Shown: positions 1 through 9,798, counted from the stretch's first letter. The stretch is DNA of 10,782 bases from an uncultured Actinomycetes bacterium (GCA_945957335.1 CAMFLJ010000106.1:1-10782); one strand, 5' to 3'. Notes: a model not told the origin generated them from the letters alone. Translations and numbers: made by a program.

Positions 1-1
1 C

Positions 2-552
2 CGCGACGCCCTCGAACGCTACGGCATCCTCGGCTTGTTCGTCAGCCAGTTCCAGCTGCCCGACGGCTGGGGCCGACCGCTTCCCCTCCCGACGGCGCAC
101 CAGGTGGCCTCGGTGGGCACCCACGACACCCCCACGTTCTCGGCGTGGTGGCGCGGCACCGACATCACGCTGCGCCACGAGCTCGGCATCCACGGCGAGG
201 ACCAGGCCACCGACGACGCCGGCCGCCGCGCCGGCGACCGGGCCGCCCTCGAGCAGGCACTCCGAGACGCCGGGGCCCTGGAGGGCGAGGCCGACGAGCG
301 CTCGGTGCTCTCGGCGCTGCTCGCCGCCCTCGGTGGCAGCGACGCGGCCACCGTGCTCGTCTCCGTCGACGACCTCGTGCACGAGACCGACCCCCAGAAC
401 GTGCCGGGCACGGGGTCGGATCGCCCGAACTGGGTACGGAAGATGCCGTGCACCCTCACCGAACTGTTCGACGACCCCTCGACCGACGACCTGCTCCGGC
501 GTCTCCAGGGGTCCAGACTCGGCGCCCACGCCCGGGCGACGGAGGAGCACCG

Positions 553-556
<4 letters not shown>
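2..556 (+). CDS. malQ: 4-alpha-glucanotransferase (amylomaltase, GH77), C-terminal part only
   Basis: Only the last 184 codons are present; the reading frame is open to the left window edge, so the gene starts outside. GH77 amylomaltases transfer alpha-1,4-glucan segments between maltooligosaccharides in the cytoplasm. Two C-terminal GH77 signatures are visible. The first is THDTPTFSAWW (fragment residues 40-50), whose Asp42 aligns with the third conserved catalytic acid of the family. The second is QNVPGTGSDRPNWVRKM (132-148), the usual closing motif. The nucleophile and acid/base residues lie upstream of the window. A TTG at 35-37 could be read as a start but lies inside conserved sequence, so I treat the gene as truncated by the window. 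The TGA stop overlaps the ATG of the next gene (ATGA), which suggests translational coupling with glgB. Identification is firm; whether the full gene is intact cannot be judged. Confidence 0.93.
541..547 (+). promoter_or_regulatory. Ribosome binding site of glgB
   Basis: GGAGGAG lies inside the last codons of malQ; its GGAGG core ends 7 bases before the ATG at 553. It decides the start in favour of 553 over the in-frame ATG at 562, which would be 16 bases away. Confidence 0.7.
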
Positions 557-2472
<1,916 letters not shown>

Positions 2473-2482
2473 CCTGGACCGA

Positions 2483-4165
2483 ATGGCCGGGACCCTCGAG
2501 CGAGCGCGCGCGGCCGTCAACGCCTCGCCCGAGCTCCGCCTCTGGGCCGAGCGGGGACGGTCGCTGCTGTACGGACCTCCCCACGACGCGCCCCTGCGGC
2601 ACTCGGAGGTCTCGCCCTGGCGTCCCCCCGCGGCCCCCCAGAAGCGCATCTGGCAGACCGTGCTGGCCACGATCTCGGGGCTGCTCGGCGGCCTGATCAT
2701 CGCCGCCTCGGCGCCGGTGTGGCGCCTGGCGCCGCCGTCGTGGCGCATCACCCTCCCGGGCGTGCCCCACCCCGGCACCACCGCCCAGTCCACCGTCCTC
2801 TTCCTGATCGGGCTGGTGCTGCTCGCCGCCGGCTGGCTGGGCCTGGTGCACCGCGCCGGGCGCGAGGGCAGCACCAAGAAGCGCCTGGTGATGGTCGGGC
2901 TCATCATCGCCATCTGGGCCGTGCCCGTCTCGCTCGGCCCGCCCCTGCTCTCCAACGACGTCTACAGCTACGCCGCCCAGGGCGAGATGGCGAGCCGCGG
3001 CGTCGACCCCAGCTCGATCGGCCCCGTCGGCATCGGCACCGGTCCCTTCGGTGGCGTCGGCCGCAACGACTGGGTGACCATGGCCGACCCGGTGTGGCGG
3101 GCCTCGCCGGCGCCGTACGGTCCCGTCGCCGTGGCCACCAGCCAGGCCGTCGTCACCGCCGCCGGCCACGACCCGGCCACCTCCATCTGGCTCTACCGCC
3201 TCGTCGTCATCGGCGGCGTGGCCATGGCCGGCGTGGGCATCGTCCTGATCGCCTCCCGCAGCCGGGTGAACCCGGCGGTGGCCCTGGCCCTCGGCCTCGG
3301 CAACCCCATCGTGATCCTCCACCTCATCGGTGGCGTCCACAACGACGCCCTGATGTTCGGCTTCCTGGCCCTCGGCCTCGCCGCAGCCCAGCGCGACCGC
3401 AAGAAGACCGCGCTCGCCCTGCTCGCCGCCGCCACGGCCGTGAAGCTCCCGGCCGCCGTCGGCCTCGTCTACCTGGGCTGGACCTGGCCCGGGCAGCTCG
3501 CCACCTTCCGCAAGCGCATGATCACCACCACCGCCGTGCTCGGCGTGGCCGTGGCCGGCATCGCGCTGGCCTGCGTGGCCGTCGGGCTCGGCCCGGGCTG
3601 GATCACCGCCCTCAAGAGCACCGGCAAGGTCAACGACACCTACTCGCCGACCACCAAGCTGGGCTTCTCGATCTCGGAGATCCTGGGCGCCGTCGGCATC
3701 CACGTCGACGGGGCGATGCTCGCCGGCGGCGTGCGCATGCTCGGCCTGGCCGCCACCGCCCTGCTCGGCCTGGTGATGATGCTGCGCAGCCCGCGCATCG
3801 GCGTGGTGCGGGCCACCGCCGTCATGCTCGTTGCCTACGTCCTCCTCGGCCCGGTCATCTGGCCGTGGTACCTGCCGGCGGGCCTCGCCCTGCTGGCCGC
3901 CACCGGCCTGGGCCGCTGGAAGCCGTCGTACATGGTTCTCGTCGTCGCCGTGTCGTGGGCGGTGTGGCCGACCTCGGTCATGTCGATCCAGGGCCTCGGC
4001 GGCGGCTACCAGCACCTGCGCGGCCTGGGTGTCGTGCTCGTGGTGTGCGGCCTCATCTGGGCCGCCCAGCGGTTCTCGACCCGTTGGGAGCGCCGCCTGC
4101 AGCGGGCCCTCGACGAGCTGCCGGCGCCGCCCGACGCCGAGCCGGTCGCCACCACCTCCGCCTGA
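2483..4165 (+). CDS. mptB: MptA/MptB-family polyprenol-phosphomannose-dependent alpha-1,6-mannosyltransferase
   Basis: This 560-residue polytopic membrane protein has about a dozen hydrophobic segments. In Mycobacterium and Corynebacterium, MptA/MptB extend the alpha-1,6-mannan backbone of lipomannan using polyprenyl-phosphate-mannose on the outer face of the membrane. Family-like stretches are LSNDVYSYAAQGEMA (156-170) with the acidic Asp159 expected of GT-C enzymes, GGVGRNDWVTMADPVW (190-205), SPAPYGPVA (208-216), GGVHNDALM (283-291) and PVIWPWYLPAG (457-467). Residues 1 to about 55 are a hydrophilic, probably cytosolic, extension. The start at 2483 lies 10 bases after glgB; a longer frame back to 2369 would overlap glgB with sequence that looks like a shadow of it. 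No good ribosome site is visible, and the spacing suggests the glgB transcript is shared. The family call is firm. MptB rather than MptA, and the exact acceptor in this organism, are inferred. Confidence 0.85.
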   Translation: MAGTLERARAAVNASPELRLWAERGRSLLYGPPHDAPLRHSEVSPWRPPAAPQKRIWQTVLATISGLLGGLIIAASAPVWRLAPPSWRITLPGVPHPGTTAQSTVLFLIGLVLLAAGWLGLVHRAGREGSTKKRLVMVGLIIAIWAVPVSLGPPLLSNDVYSYAAQGEMASRGVDPSSIGPVGIGTGPFGGVGRNDWVTMADPVWRASPAPYGPVAVATSQAVVTAAGHDPATSIWLYRLVVIGGVAMAGVGIVLIASRSRVNPAVALALGLGNPIVILHLIGGVHNDALMFGFLALGLAAAQRDRKKTALALLAAATAVKLPAAVGLVYLGWTWPGQLATFRKRMITTTAVLGVAVAGIALACVAVGLGPGWITALKSTGKVNDTYSPTTKLGFSISEILGAVGIHVDGAMLAGGVRMLGLAATALLGLVMMLRSPRIGVVRATAVMLVAYVLLGPVIWPWYLPAGLALLAATGLGRWKPSYMVLVVAVSWAVWPTSVMSIQGLGGGYQHLRGLGVVLVVCGLIWAAQRFSTRWERRLQRALDELPAPPDAEPVATTSA

Positions 4166-4233
4166 ACGACCGCCACGCGCGTCCGCTGCAGGGGTCTCCG
4201 GCGGCGCCGCACGGGCGTGGGAGGATGCCGTCG
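4166..4233 (+). other. Longest gene-free stretch (68 bases) between mptB and the DUF2127 gene
   Basis: This is the only gap in the plus-strand cluster large enough for an internal promoter. It is G/C-rich and I see no -10/-35-like elements, no T-run terminator and no riboswitch-like fold. It ends with the ribosome binding site of the next gene. Confidence 0.5.
4219..4224 (+). promoter_or_regulatory. Ribosome binding site of the DUF2127 gene
   Basis: GGGAGG directly abuts an ATG at 4225, too close for initiation, and lies 9 bases before the ATG at 4234. This is why the second ATG is chosen as the start. Confidence 0.65.
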
Positions 4234-5052
4234 ATGCGCGTCGTGCCCCGCACGTGGGACAACGAGACCTGGGTCTGCTCCGTCCGTGGGCACGTGGTGC
4301 CGGCGGCGCGCGTGGCCCGGCTGCGGCCCGACGACGCCGCGCTGGGCGTCGAGGTCCAGGACGGGCGCCTGTGCCGCTGCCTGCGCTGCGACCTGTGGGT
4401 GCGCACCGCGCCGCCCGCACCCGGCGAGGTCACCTCCGACGTGGTGCCCCCGGTGGCCGAGCTGCCCCGGCCGAGGCGAGGCGCGGAGCTCGAGGACGCC
4501 ATCATCACCCGACTGATCGCCTGCGAGCGGGCGCTGCACTGCCTGCTCTTCACCGTCGCCGCGATCGTGCTGGTGGTGGTCGACACGGAGCTGGGAGGCC
4601 TGCGCCGCACGGCCACCGACCTGTCGGCGTCGTTGCAGGGGATGATCGACAACAGCGGCCGGGGCGGCAGCCACGCCTGGCTGGTCCGCCACCTCGACGA
4701 CGTCGGCAGCTGGCACCTCGACCTGATCCGGGTGCTGCTGGTGGTGGCCCTGGCCTATGCCGTGCTGGAAGGGCTCGAGGCGTGGGGCCTGTGGCACGAG
4801 CGGCGCTGGGCCGAGTACCTCACGGTCGTGGCCACCGCCGGCTTCCTGCCCCTCGAGCTGCACGAGCTCACCGAGCGGGTCACCGTGCTGCGCGTGGTGT
4901 TCCTGGTGCTCAACCTGGCCGTGCTCGTCTGGCTGGTGTGGGCCAAGCACCTGTTCGGGCTGCGGGGCGGCCGCCGCTCGGAGCCGACGGGGCCCGACTG
5001 GGACGAGCTGCTGTCGGCGCCGGCGCCGACGCCCGAGGAGGCACGGTGCTGA
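4234..5052 (+). CDS. DUF2127-family membrane protein with N-terminal Cys/His cluster
   Basis: A protein of 272 residues without known biochemical function. Residues 12-56 hold a Cys/His pattern, C15-x4-H20 followed by C47-x-C49-x2-C52, which resembles a small zinc-binding ribbon and is probably cytosolic. Residues about 88-243 look like a DUF2127 integral membrane domain. Hydrophobic segments lie near 100-116, 164-180, 195-207 and 220-237. Conserved-looking stretches include LIRVLLVVALAYAVLEGLEA (164-183) and GLWHERRWAEYLTV (185-198). The family assignment rests on recognition of this pattern, not on a search. The ribosome site favours ATG 4234 over ATG 4225, a difference of three residues. 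The last 7 bases overlap the GTG start of the CorA gene, so the two are probably co-translated; a role linked to ion transport or membrane stress is only a guess from that. Confidence 0.8.
   Translation: MRVVPRTWDNETWVCSVRGHVVPAARVARLRPDDAALGVEVQDGRLCRCLRCDLWVRTAPPAPGEVTSDVVPPVAELPRPRRGAELEDAIITRLIACERALHCLLFTVAAIVLVVVDTELGGLRRTATDLSASLQGMIDNSGRGGSHAWLVRHLDDVGSWHLDLIRVLLVVALAYAVLEGLEAWGLWHERRWAEYLTVVATAGFLPLELHELTERVTVLRVVFLVLNLAVLVWLVWAKHLFGLRGGRRSEPTGPDWDELLSAPAPTPEEARC
5035..5041 (+). promoter_or_regulatory. Ribosome binding site of corA
   Basis: GAGGAGG sits in the last codons of the DUF2127 gene, 4 bases before the GTG at 5046. It favours this GTG over the in-frame GTG at 5061. The first in-frame ATG is far inside the protein, so a non-ATG start is required. 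Confidence 0.6.
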
Positions 5053-6008
5053 CGACGACGGTGTTCCACCTCGACCGGGTCGACCGGTCCGACGGGCTCG
5101 TGCTCGACGCGGTCGACGACGACGAGTGCCTGACCTGGATCGACTGCATCGGGCCCGACGACGGCGACCTCGAGAGGATCGGCGAGTCGTTCCCGCTGCA
5201 CGACCTCGCCGTCGAGGACGTCCGGCGCCACGGCCAGCGGGCCAAGCTCGAGCGCTACCCCGACCACGGGTTCCTCGTCGCCTACGCCCGGGCCGCCGAC
5301 GGCGACCTCTCCGAGGTCGACTTCTTCATCGGCCCCGGCTGGCTGGTGACGGTGCGCGAGCGCAACGACCACGGCGAGGTGTTCGACATCGCCAAGGTGG
5401 TGGAGCGCTACGAGCGCGTGCGCGCCGTCGACCCGAAGGTGGGCTTCCTGCTCTACGTGCTGCTCGACGAGCTCGTCGACGGCTACTTCGACGCGGTCGA
5501 GACCTCCGAGGACGAGCTCGAGAAGCTGGAGGACGTCCTCTTCGAGCAGGGGCCGCCGCCCGACGGCTCGCTGCAGCAGGGCCTGCTCGGGCTGCGGAAG
5601 GACCTCGTGCAGTTCCGGCGCCGCGTCGTGCCGCTCCGCGACGTCGTCCTGTCGATCCTGCGCCGGGAGGTGCCGTGGATCGAGGAGGAGGCGGTGGTGT
5701 GGTTCCAGGACGTGCTCGACCACCTGCTGCGCGTGATCGACCAGATCGACACCCAGCGCGAGCTCATGGGCAACGTGGTCGACGCCAGCCTGGCCCTGGG
5801 TGCCAACCGCATGAACGAGGTCATGAAGAAGATGACCTCGTGGGGCGCCATCCTCATCGTGGCCACCCTGATCGCCGGCATCTACGGGATGAACTTCGAG
5901 AACATGCCCGAGCTGCACTGGCGCTTCGGCTACGCCGGGGCGCTGGTGTCGATGCTGGTCGCCACCGGCGGCCTGTACGTGTACTTCAAGCGGAAGGGCT
6001 GGCTGTAG
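5046..6008 (+). CDS. corA: CorA-family magnesium/divalent cation channel
   Basis: This 320-residue inner-membrane channel admits Mg2+ (some relatives Co2+, Ni2+ or Zn2+) as a homopentamer. The N-terminal cytosolic alpha/beta domain (about 1-125) contains HDLAVEDVRRHGQRAKLERY (52-71), a typical CorA stretch. Long helices rich in charged residues follow (about 140-262), forming the pore funnel. The first transmembrane helix (about 266-282) ends in the diagnostic YGMNF motif, with Gly281-Met282-Asn283. The periplasmic loop reads ENMPELHW (285-292), and a second helix (about 296-313) leads to a basic C-terminal tail. The length and all family hallmarks are normal, so it should be functional. The start codon GTG overlaps the preceding DUF2127 gene by 7 bases. 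The 3' end overlaps the convergent GT87 gene by 23 bases. Substrate choice among divalent cations cannot be read from the sequence. Confidence 0.95.
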   Translation: MLTTTVFHLDRVDRSDGLVLDAVDDDECLTWIDCIGPDDGDLERIGESFPLHDLAVEDVRRHGQRAKLERYPDHGFLVAYARAADGDLSEVDFFIGPGWLVTVRERNDHGEVFDIAKVVERYERVRAVDPKVGFLLYVLLDELVDGYFDAVETSEDELEKLEDVLFEQGPPPDGSLQQGLLGLRKDLVQFRRRVVPLRDVVLSILRREVPWIEEEAVVWFQDVLDHLLRVIDQIDTQRELMGNVVDASLALGANRMNEVMKKMTSWGAILIVATLIAGIYGMNFENMPELHWRFGYAGALVSMLVATGGLYVYFKRKGWL

Positions 6009-7245
6009 CGACCTCGGCGGGCCCGTCCGCCTCGTCGACCCCGCCCGTGTCGTCCGCCTCGGAGGCCCCGCTCGGCGTCGTGGCCCGGGCCGCCGACCAC
6101 AGCCGCCACAGCACCCACGCCCCGAGCGCCACCAGCAGGGCGTTGCGCACGACGATCGGGTAGGTGGCCCATCGGGCGCCCTCGGTCTGGGCGTGGATCG
6201 ACGCCAGGATGAACGTGGTCAGCACGGTGACGGCCAGGGTGATCGAGCCGGCCACGCGGTCGCCGGCCGCGGTGGCGACGGCGGCGAAGGGCAGGAACCA
6301 CAGCACGTACTGCGGCGACAGGATCGGCGCGAACACCAACATCGCGACCACCACCGCGACGGGCGCGTAGGCGTCGAGCGCCACCTGGCCGAGCGGTCCC
6401 GAGGCGGCGCGGGAGGCCCAGCGCCACGCCGCCACCAGCACGGCGAGGGTGGCGAGGGCCATGACGACCTTGGCCCACCCGGGCACGGCGGCCGCGGTCC
6501 GCCAGGCGCCCTGCTCGACCCGCGAGGCCGAGGGGTCGGCCATGTGCAGGAAGATGCCGGGGAAGCTCTCGATCTGCCATCCCTTGGCACCGCGGAACGT
6601 GGCGACCTGGTCGAGGCCCGACGTGCCGGCCCAGGCCACCCACGCGGCCAGGCCCACCAGCCCGGTGGCCACCCACGCCAGCAGGCCCCTCCACTGCCGC
6701 CGCACGAGGAGCACCGGAGCGAGCACCAGCGGCCACACCTTGGCGAAGGCGGCGAGGGCGAGCACCGCGCCCCCGGCCACGGGCCGGCGGCGACGGGCCA
6801 GCGCGACACCGGCGACGGCGAGGGCGACCGAGAGCAGGTCGATCCGGACGTAGGGGAACGGGAAGAACGCCATCGGCGTGCCGAGCAGGAGGTAGGCGAT
6901 GCCGGCCCGGCGCCCCCAGGTGCGCCACAGCACCGCGGCGATCACCAGCTCGAGGGCGAGCTGGCTGGCGGCGAGCAGGGCGATGCTCGTCCACAGCGAC
7001 GGCCGGTGCACCAGCCACGCCAGGCCGAGGGTGAGCGGCGGGTACTCGACCGGGAAGTCGCGGTAGGGGGTGCCGCCGGTGAAGTACTCGGCGTAGCGGC
7101 GGGCGTCGCCCCCGAGGATCGAGTGCTCGTGGGCCACGCCGGTGGAGAGCAGCACCACGATGGCGGCGACCCGCACGGCGACGAGGCCGGCCACGAGCGC
7201 CCACGGCGCCCAGGACGGCCAGCGTGAGGCGGGAGCGTCGGCCAT
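5986..7245 (-). CDS. GT87-type polytopic membrane glycosyltransferase (mannosyltransferase-like)
   Basis: A 419-residue protein with about ten hydrophobic segments. The N-terminal signature GGDARRYAEYF (45-55), then GTPYRDFPVEYPP (58-70), resembles the DUF2029/GT87 family of polyprenol-phosphate-sugar-dependent transferases. Asp47 in the first large extracytoplasmic loop is the likely catalytic acid. AFAKVWPLVLAPVLL (166-180) and ILSPQYVLWFLPF (308-320) are further family-like motifs. The family includes mycobacterial alpha-mannosyltransferases such as PimE, but the donor and acceptor here are unknown. The start is well bounded: the frame has a stop at 7258-7260 and no other start before this ATG. 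No clear ribosome site is visible, and the gene follows treY by 22 bases, so it probably shares its transcript. The last about 32 residues form an acidic, Ala-rich tail, the end of which is encoded opposite corA. Confidence 0.83.
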   Translation of the reverse strand: MADAPASRWPSWAPWALVAGLVAVRVAAIVVLLSTGVAHEHSILGGDARRYAEYFTGGTPYRDFPVEYPPLTLGLAWLVHRPSLWTSIALLAASQLALELVIAAVLWRTWGRRAGIAYLLLGTPMAFFPFPYVRIDLLSVALAVAGVALARRRRPVAGGAVLALAAFAKVWPLVLAPVLLVRRQWRGLLAWVATGLVGLAAWVAWAGTSGLDQVATFRGAKGWQIESFPGIFLHMADPSASRVEQGAWRTAAAVPGWAKVVMALATLAVLVAAWRWASRAASGPLGQVALDAYAPVAVVVAMLVFAPILSPQYVLWFLPFAAVATAAGDRVAGSITLAVTVLTTFILASIHAQTEGARWATYPIVVRNALLVALGAWVLWRLWSAARATTPSGASEADDTGGVDEADGPAEVATASPSA

Positions 7246-7267
7246 CGACGCTCGACACTAGATGGCG

Positions 7268-9787
7268 TCAGCGGCGGACCAGGGCCGCGACGGGCAGCGT
7301 GGTGAGGAGATCGGCGGTGGGGACGGGCCCGCCGGCGTGGCGCCCGCCGCCCAGCACGTCGTGCCACTCGCCGGCGGGGAGCTCGACGGTGCCGGGCGGC
7401 GTGTGGGGGGTGGGCCCGGGCCGCGCCCACGCGACCACGGCCACGTCGTCACCGCGGAGGAACCCGAGCACCTGCTCGGCGGCCGCGGCGTCGAGCCCCA
7501 GCGGCTGGTGGGGGCCGGTGAAGGCGGCTGCGTGGTCGGCGCGCAGGCGCAGGAGCCGGTGCCACACGGCGAGCTTCACCGTGCCGTCGTCGGCGGGATC
7601 GCCCGAGCGCTCCCGCCAGAGGGCGGCGAGGTCGACGCCTCCGTCGACCGTGTCGAGCAGCCGGGCCAGGTGGGCGTGGTCGACCGGGCGTCGGTTGTCG
7701 GGGTCGACGAGCGCCAGGTTCCACACCTCGTCGCCCTGGTAGAGGTCGGGCGAGCCCACGGCGGTGGCGGCGAGGGCCACCAGCACCAGGGCCGCGGCCC
7801 GGCCGGGCGCGAGCAGCCGGCGGGCCTCGGCGTCGATCGAGGAGGTCAGGGCCGGGTCGTCCATCACCGAGGTGATCCAGGCCTGGACGGCGTCCTCGTA
7901 CTCCTCGTCGGGGTCGGTCCAGGTGGTGCGGAGCTTGGCCTCGCGCATGGCCTTGGTGGCGAAGCGGCCGATGCGGTCGGCGTCGACCGGCCAGGTGCCG
8001 ACGATGCTCGCCCACAGCAGGCGTTCGAGCACCGGGTCGGGGCCGGCGCCGCGGTGGTGGCCGGCGGCAGCGCTCCAGGCCGCGAAGGTGCCATCGGTGC
8101 CGGCCGGGTCGAGGGCGAGTCGCGAGAGCCGGGCCCGCACGTCGCCGCTGCGCTTGGTGTCGTGGGTGGTCAAGGGCGAGAGCGTGCCCGGCCAGCGCTG
8201 CTGCAGCTCGGCCAGGGCCCGACCGACCTCCGGCAGCGGCACGGCGGGCCGGCCCGGGTCGCCACCGACCTCGGCCAACCAGGGGAGCGACACCTCCCGG
8301 TAGAAGGCGGTGTCCTCGACGGCCTTGGCGGCCAGCGGTGCGGTGACCTGCCCGAAGCGGCTGGCGGCCTCGTCGGCGAGGGGGCCGCTGCCCTTGTCGC
8401 GCGCGAGCAGGGCCGCCACGTCGTCGAGGACGTCCTCGGCCACCGTGCCGCGGAGGCGCAACTCGGCCGCGGCCCGGTCGATCTCGACGCGGTCGTCGGC
8501 CGTCAGCTCACCGGCGCCGGGCCGGGCGTAGGTGCGGTAGACGCCCATCTCTCCGGCCAGGGCCACCACCACGTCGCGCACGTCACCGGCGGGCGGTGCG
8601 GTGCCGTCGTCGTCGGCCAGCGCGGCCGAGACGGCTCGCACCAGGCGGTCGACCTCGGGCCGCAGGAGCCGGTCGGCGACGAGGTGGCGGCACTCGCGCA
8701 CGAGCTCGGGCCACGAGTGGTCCTGGCCGGTGGCGAGGTGGGTGAGCCGGGCCAGCTCGACGGCGCCATCGGGGTCGGTGAGGGCCTCGTCGAACCGGGC
8801 CGCGACCTCGTAGCCGGTGGTGCCGTCGACGGGCCACGTGCTCGGCATGTGCTCGTGGGCGGCGAGGATCTTCTCGACCACGAGCAGCCGATCGGGCCCG
8901 ACGAGCCCCCGGAGCCGCTCCAGGTAGCCCTCGGGGTCGACCAGGCCGTCGACGTGGTCGACCCGAACGCCCTGCACCACCCGGGCGCCGAGCTCGTCGT
9001 CGAGCCAGGTCCGCAGCAGCTGGTGGACGTCGTCGAAGACCTCGGGCCGCTCGACGCGCACCGACGCCAGGTCGGTGACGTCGAAGAAGCGCCGCCAGTT
9101 GAGGAGCGTCTCGGCCTCGCGCCACTGCACCGCCCGCCAGTGCTGGGCGTGGAGGAACCGCAGCAGGGCGTCGGGCGAGCCGTTCAGGTCGGCCACCACC
9201 CCGTCGACCCGGTCGTCGCAGTCGGTGGGGGCCAGGCCGATCACGTCGAGCGACGCCTCCGACGCCGGCCAGCGGTCGGCGTGGTGCACGACCTCGAGGT
9301 CGGGACCGTCGGATCGGCGCTCCACCCGGATGGAGCCGTCGGCCACGGCCTGCTCGATCGGTGCGCCGAGGAACGGCAGCACGACCCTGCCCTGCGACGC
9401 CGGGTCGGGTGGCGCCCAGTCGATGTCGAAGTGGCCGGCGTAGGCGCTGTCGGGCCCGTCGCGCAGCACGTCGCGCCACCACCGGTTGGCGGGGTCGCGG
9501 ATGCCCATGTGGTTGGGCACGATGTCGACGACCATGCCCATGCCGTGGGCGTCGAGGGCCGCCCACAGCCGCCGCAACGCCTCGGGCCCGCCCAGCTCGG
9601 CCCGCACCCGCTGGTGGTCGACGACGTCGTAGCCGTGGGTGCTGCCGGCCGTGGCCTCGGCGAGGGGCGACGTGTAGAGGTGGCTGATCCCGAGCCGGTG
9701 CAGGTAGCCGACGATGCCCGCGGCGCGGTCGAGGCCCCAGGTGGGGGTGAGCTGGACCCTGTAGGTGGCGCGGACGTTCGGCCTCAT
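7268..9787 (-). CDS. treY: Maltooligosyltrehalose synthase (GH13_26)
   Basis: This 839-residue cytoplasmic enzyme isomerises the reducing-end alpha-1,4 bond of a maltooligosaccharide to alpha,alpha-1,1, producing maltooligosyltrehalose. The N-terminus carries ATYRVQLTPTWGLD (7-20) and LGISHLYTSPL (32-42), which are TreY hallmarks. Region I is DIVPNHMG (88-95). GVRVDHVDGL holds the nucleophile Asp277, VEKIL the acid/base Glu305, and LTTHDTKRSGDVRARL the third acid Asp543. The long gap between Glu305 and Asp543 fits the large insertion known from TreY. The C-terminal part contains GSPDLYQGDE, another family motif. The frame stays open upstream to 10117, but that part overlaps glgX and is shadow sequence; ATG 9787 directly precedes the conserved N-terminus. 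The gene lies 11 bases after glgX and 22 before the GT87 gene. No TreZ partner is in the window. Confidence 0.96.
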   Translation of the reverse strand: MRPNVRATYRVQLTPTWGLDRAAGIVGYLHRLGISHLYTSPLAEATAGSTHGYDVVDHQRVRAELGGPEALRRLWAALDAHGMGMVVDIVPNHMGIRDPANRWWRDVLRDGPDSAYAGHFDIDWAPPDPASQGRVVLPFLGAPIEQAVADGSIRVERRSDGPDLEVVHHADRWPASEASLDVIGLAPTDCDDRVDGVVADLNGSPDALLRFLHAQHWRAVQWREAETLLNWRRFFDVTDLASVRVERPEVFDDVHQLLRTWLDDELGARVVQGVRVDHVDGLVDPEGYLERLRGLVGPDRLLVVEKILAAHEHMPSTWPVDGTTGYEVAARFDEALTDPDGAVELARLTHLATGQDHSWPELVRECRHLVADRLLRPEVDRLVRAVSAALADDDGTAPPAGDVRDVVVALAGEMGVYRTYARPGAGELTADDRVEIDRAAAELRLRGTVAEDVLDDVAALLARDKGSGPLADEAASRFGQVTAPLAAKAVEDTAFYREVSLPWLAEVGGDPGRPAVPLPEVGRALAELQQRWPGTLSPLTTHDTKRSGDVRARLSRLALDPAGTDGTFAAWSAAAGHHRGAGPDPVLERLLWASIVGTWPVDADRIGRFATKAMREAKLRTTWTDPDEEYEDAVQAWITSVMDDPALTSSIDAEARRLLAPGRAAALVLVALAATAVGSPDLYQGDEVWNLALVDPDNRRPVDHAHLARLLDTVDGGVDLAALWRERSGDPADDGTVKLAVWHRLLRLRADHAAAFTGPHQPLGLDAAAAEQVLGFLRGDDVAVVAWARPGPTPHTPPGTVELPAGEWHDVLGGGRHAGGPVPTADLLTTLPVAALVRR

Positions 9788-9798
9788 GGCCGGTGTGC

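Noticed and set aside
35..37. TTG as a start of a short gene at 35
   Set aside because: It falls inside GH77-like sequence that continues open to the window edge, so it is an internal Leu codon of malQ.
4173..4220. Six-base inverted repeat CCACGC / GCGTGG that could mask the DUF2127 ribosome site
   Set aside because: The stem is short with a 36-base loop, and it covers only the edge of the ribosome site. There is no evidence beyond chance complementarity.
4166..5045. Mg2+-responsive leader (M-box-like) ahead of corA
   Set aside because: The bases directly upstream of corA code for the DUF2127 protein, and the 68-base gap before that gene is too short for an M-box.
6016..6031. Possible hairpin after corA (GGCGG, 6-base loop, CCGCC) as a terminator
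   Set aside because: Only five G/C pairs and no T-run, in DNA where such short stems arise by chance, and inside the GT87 coding region.
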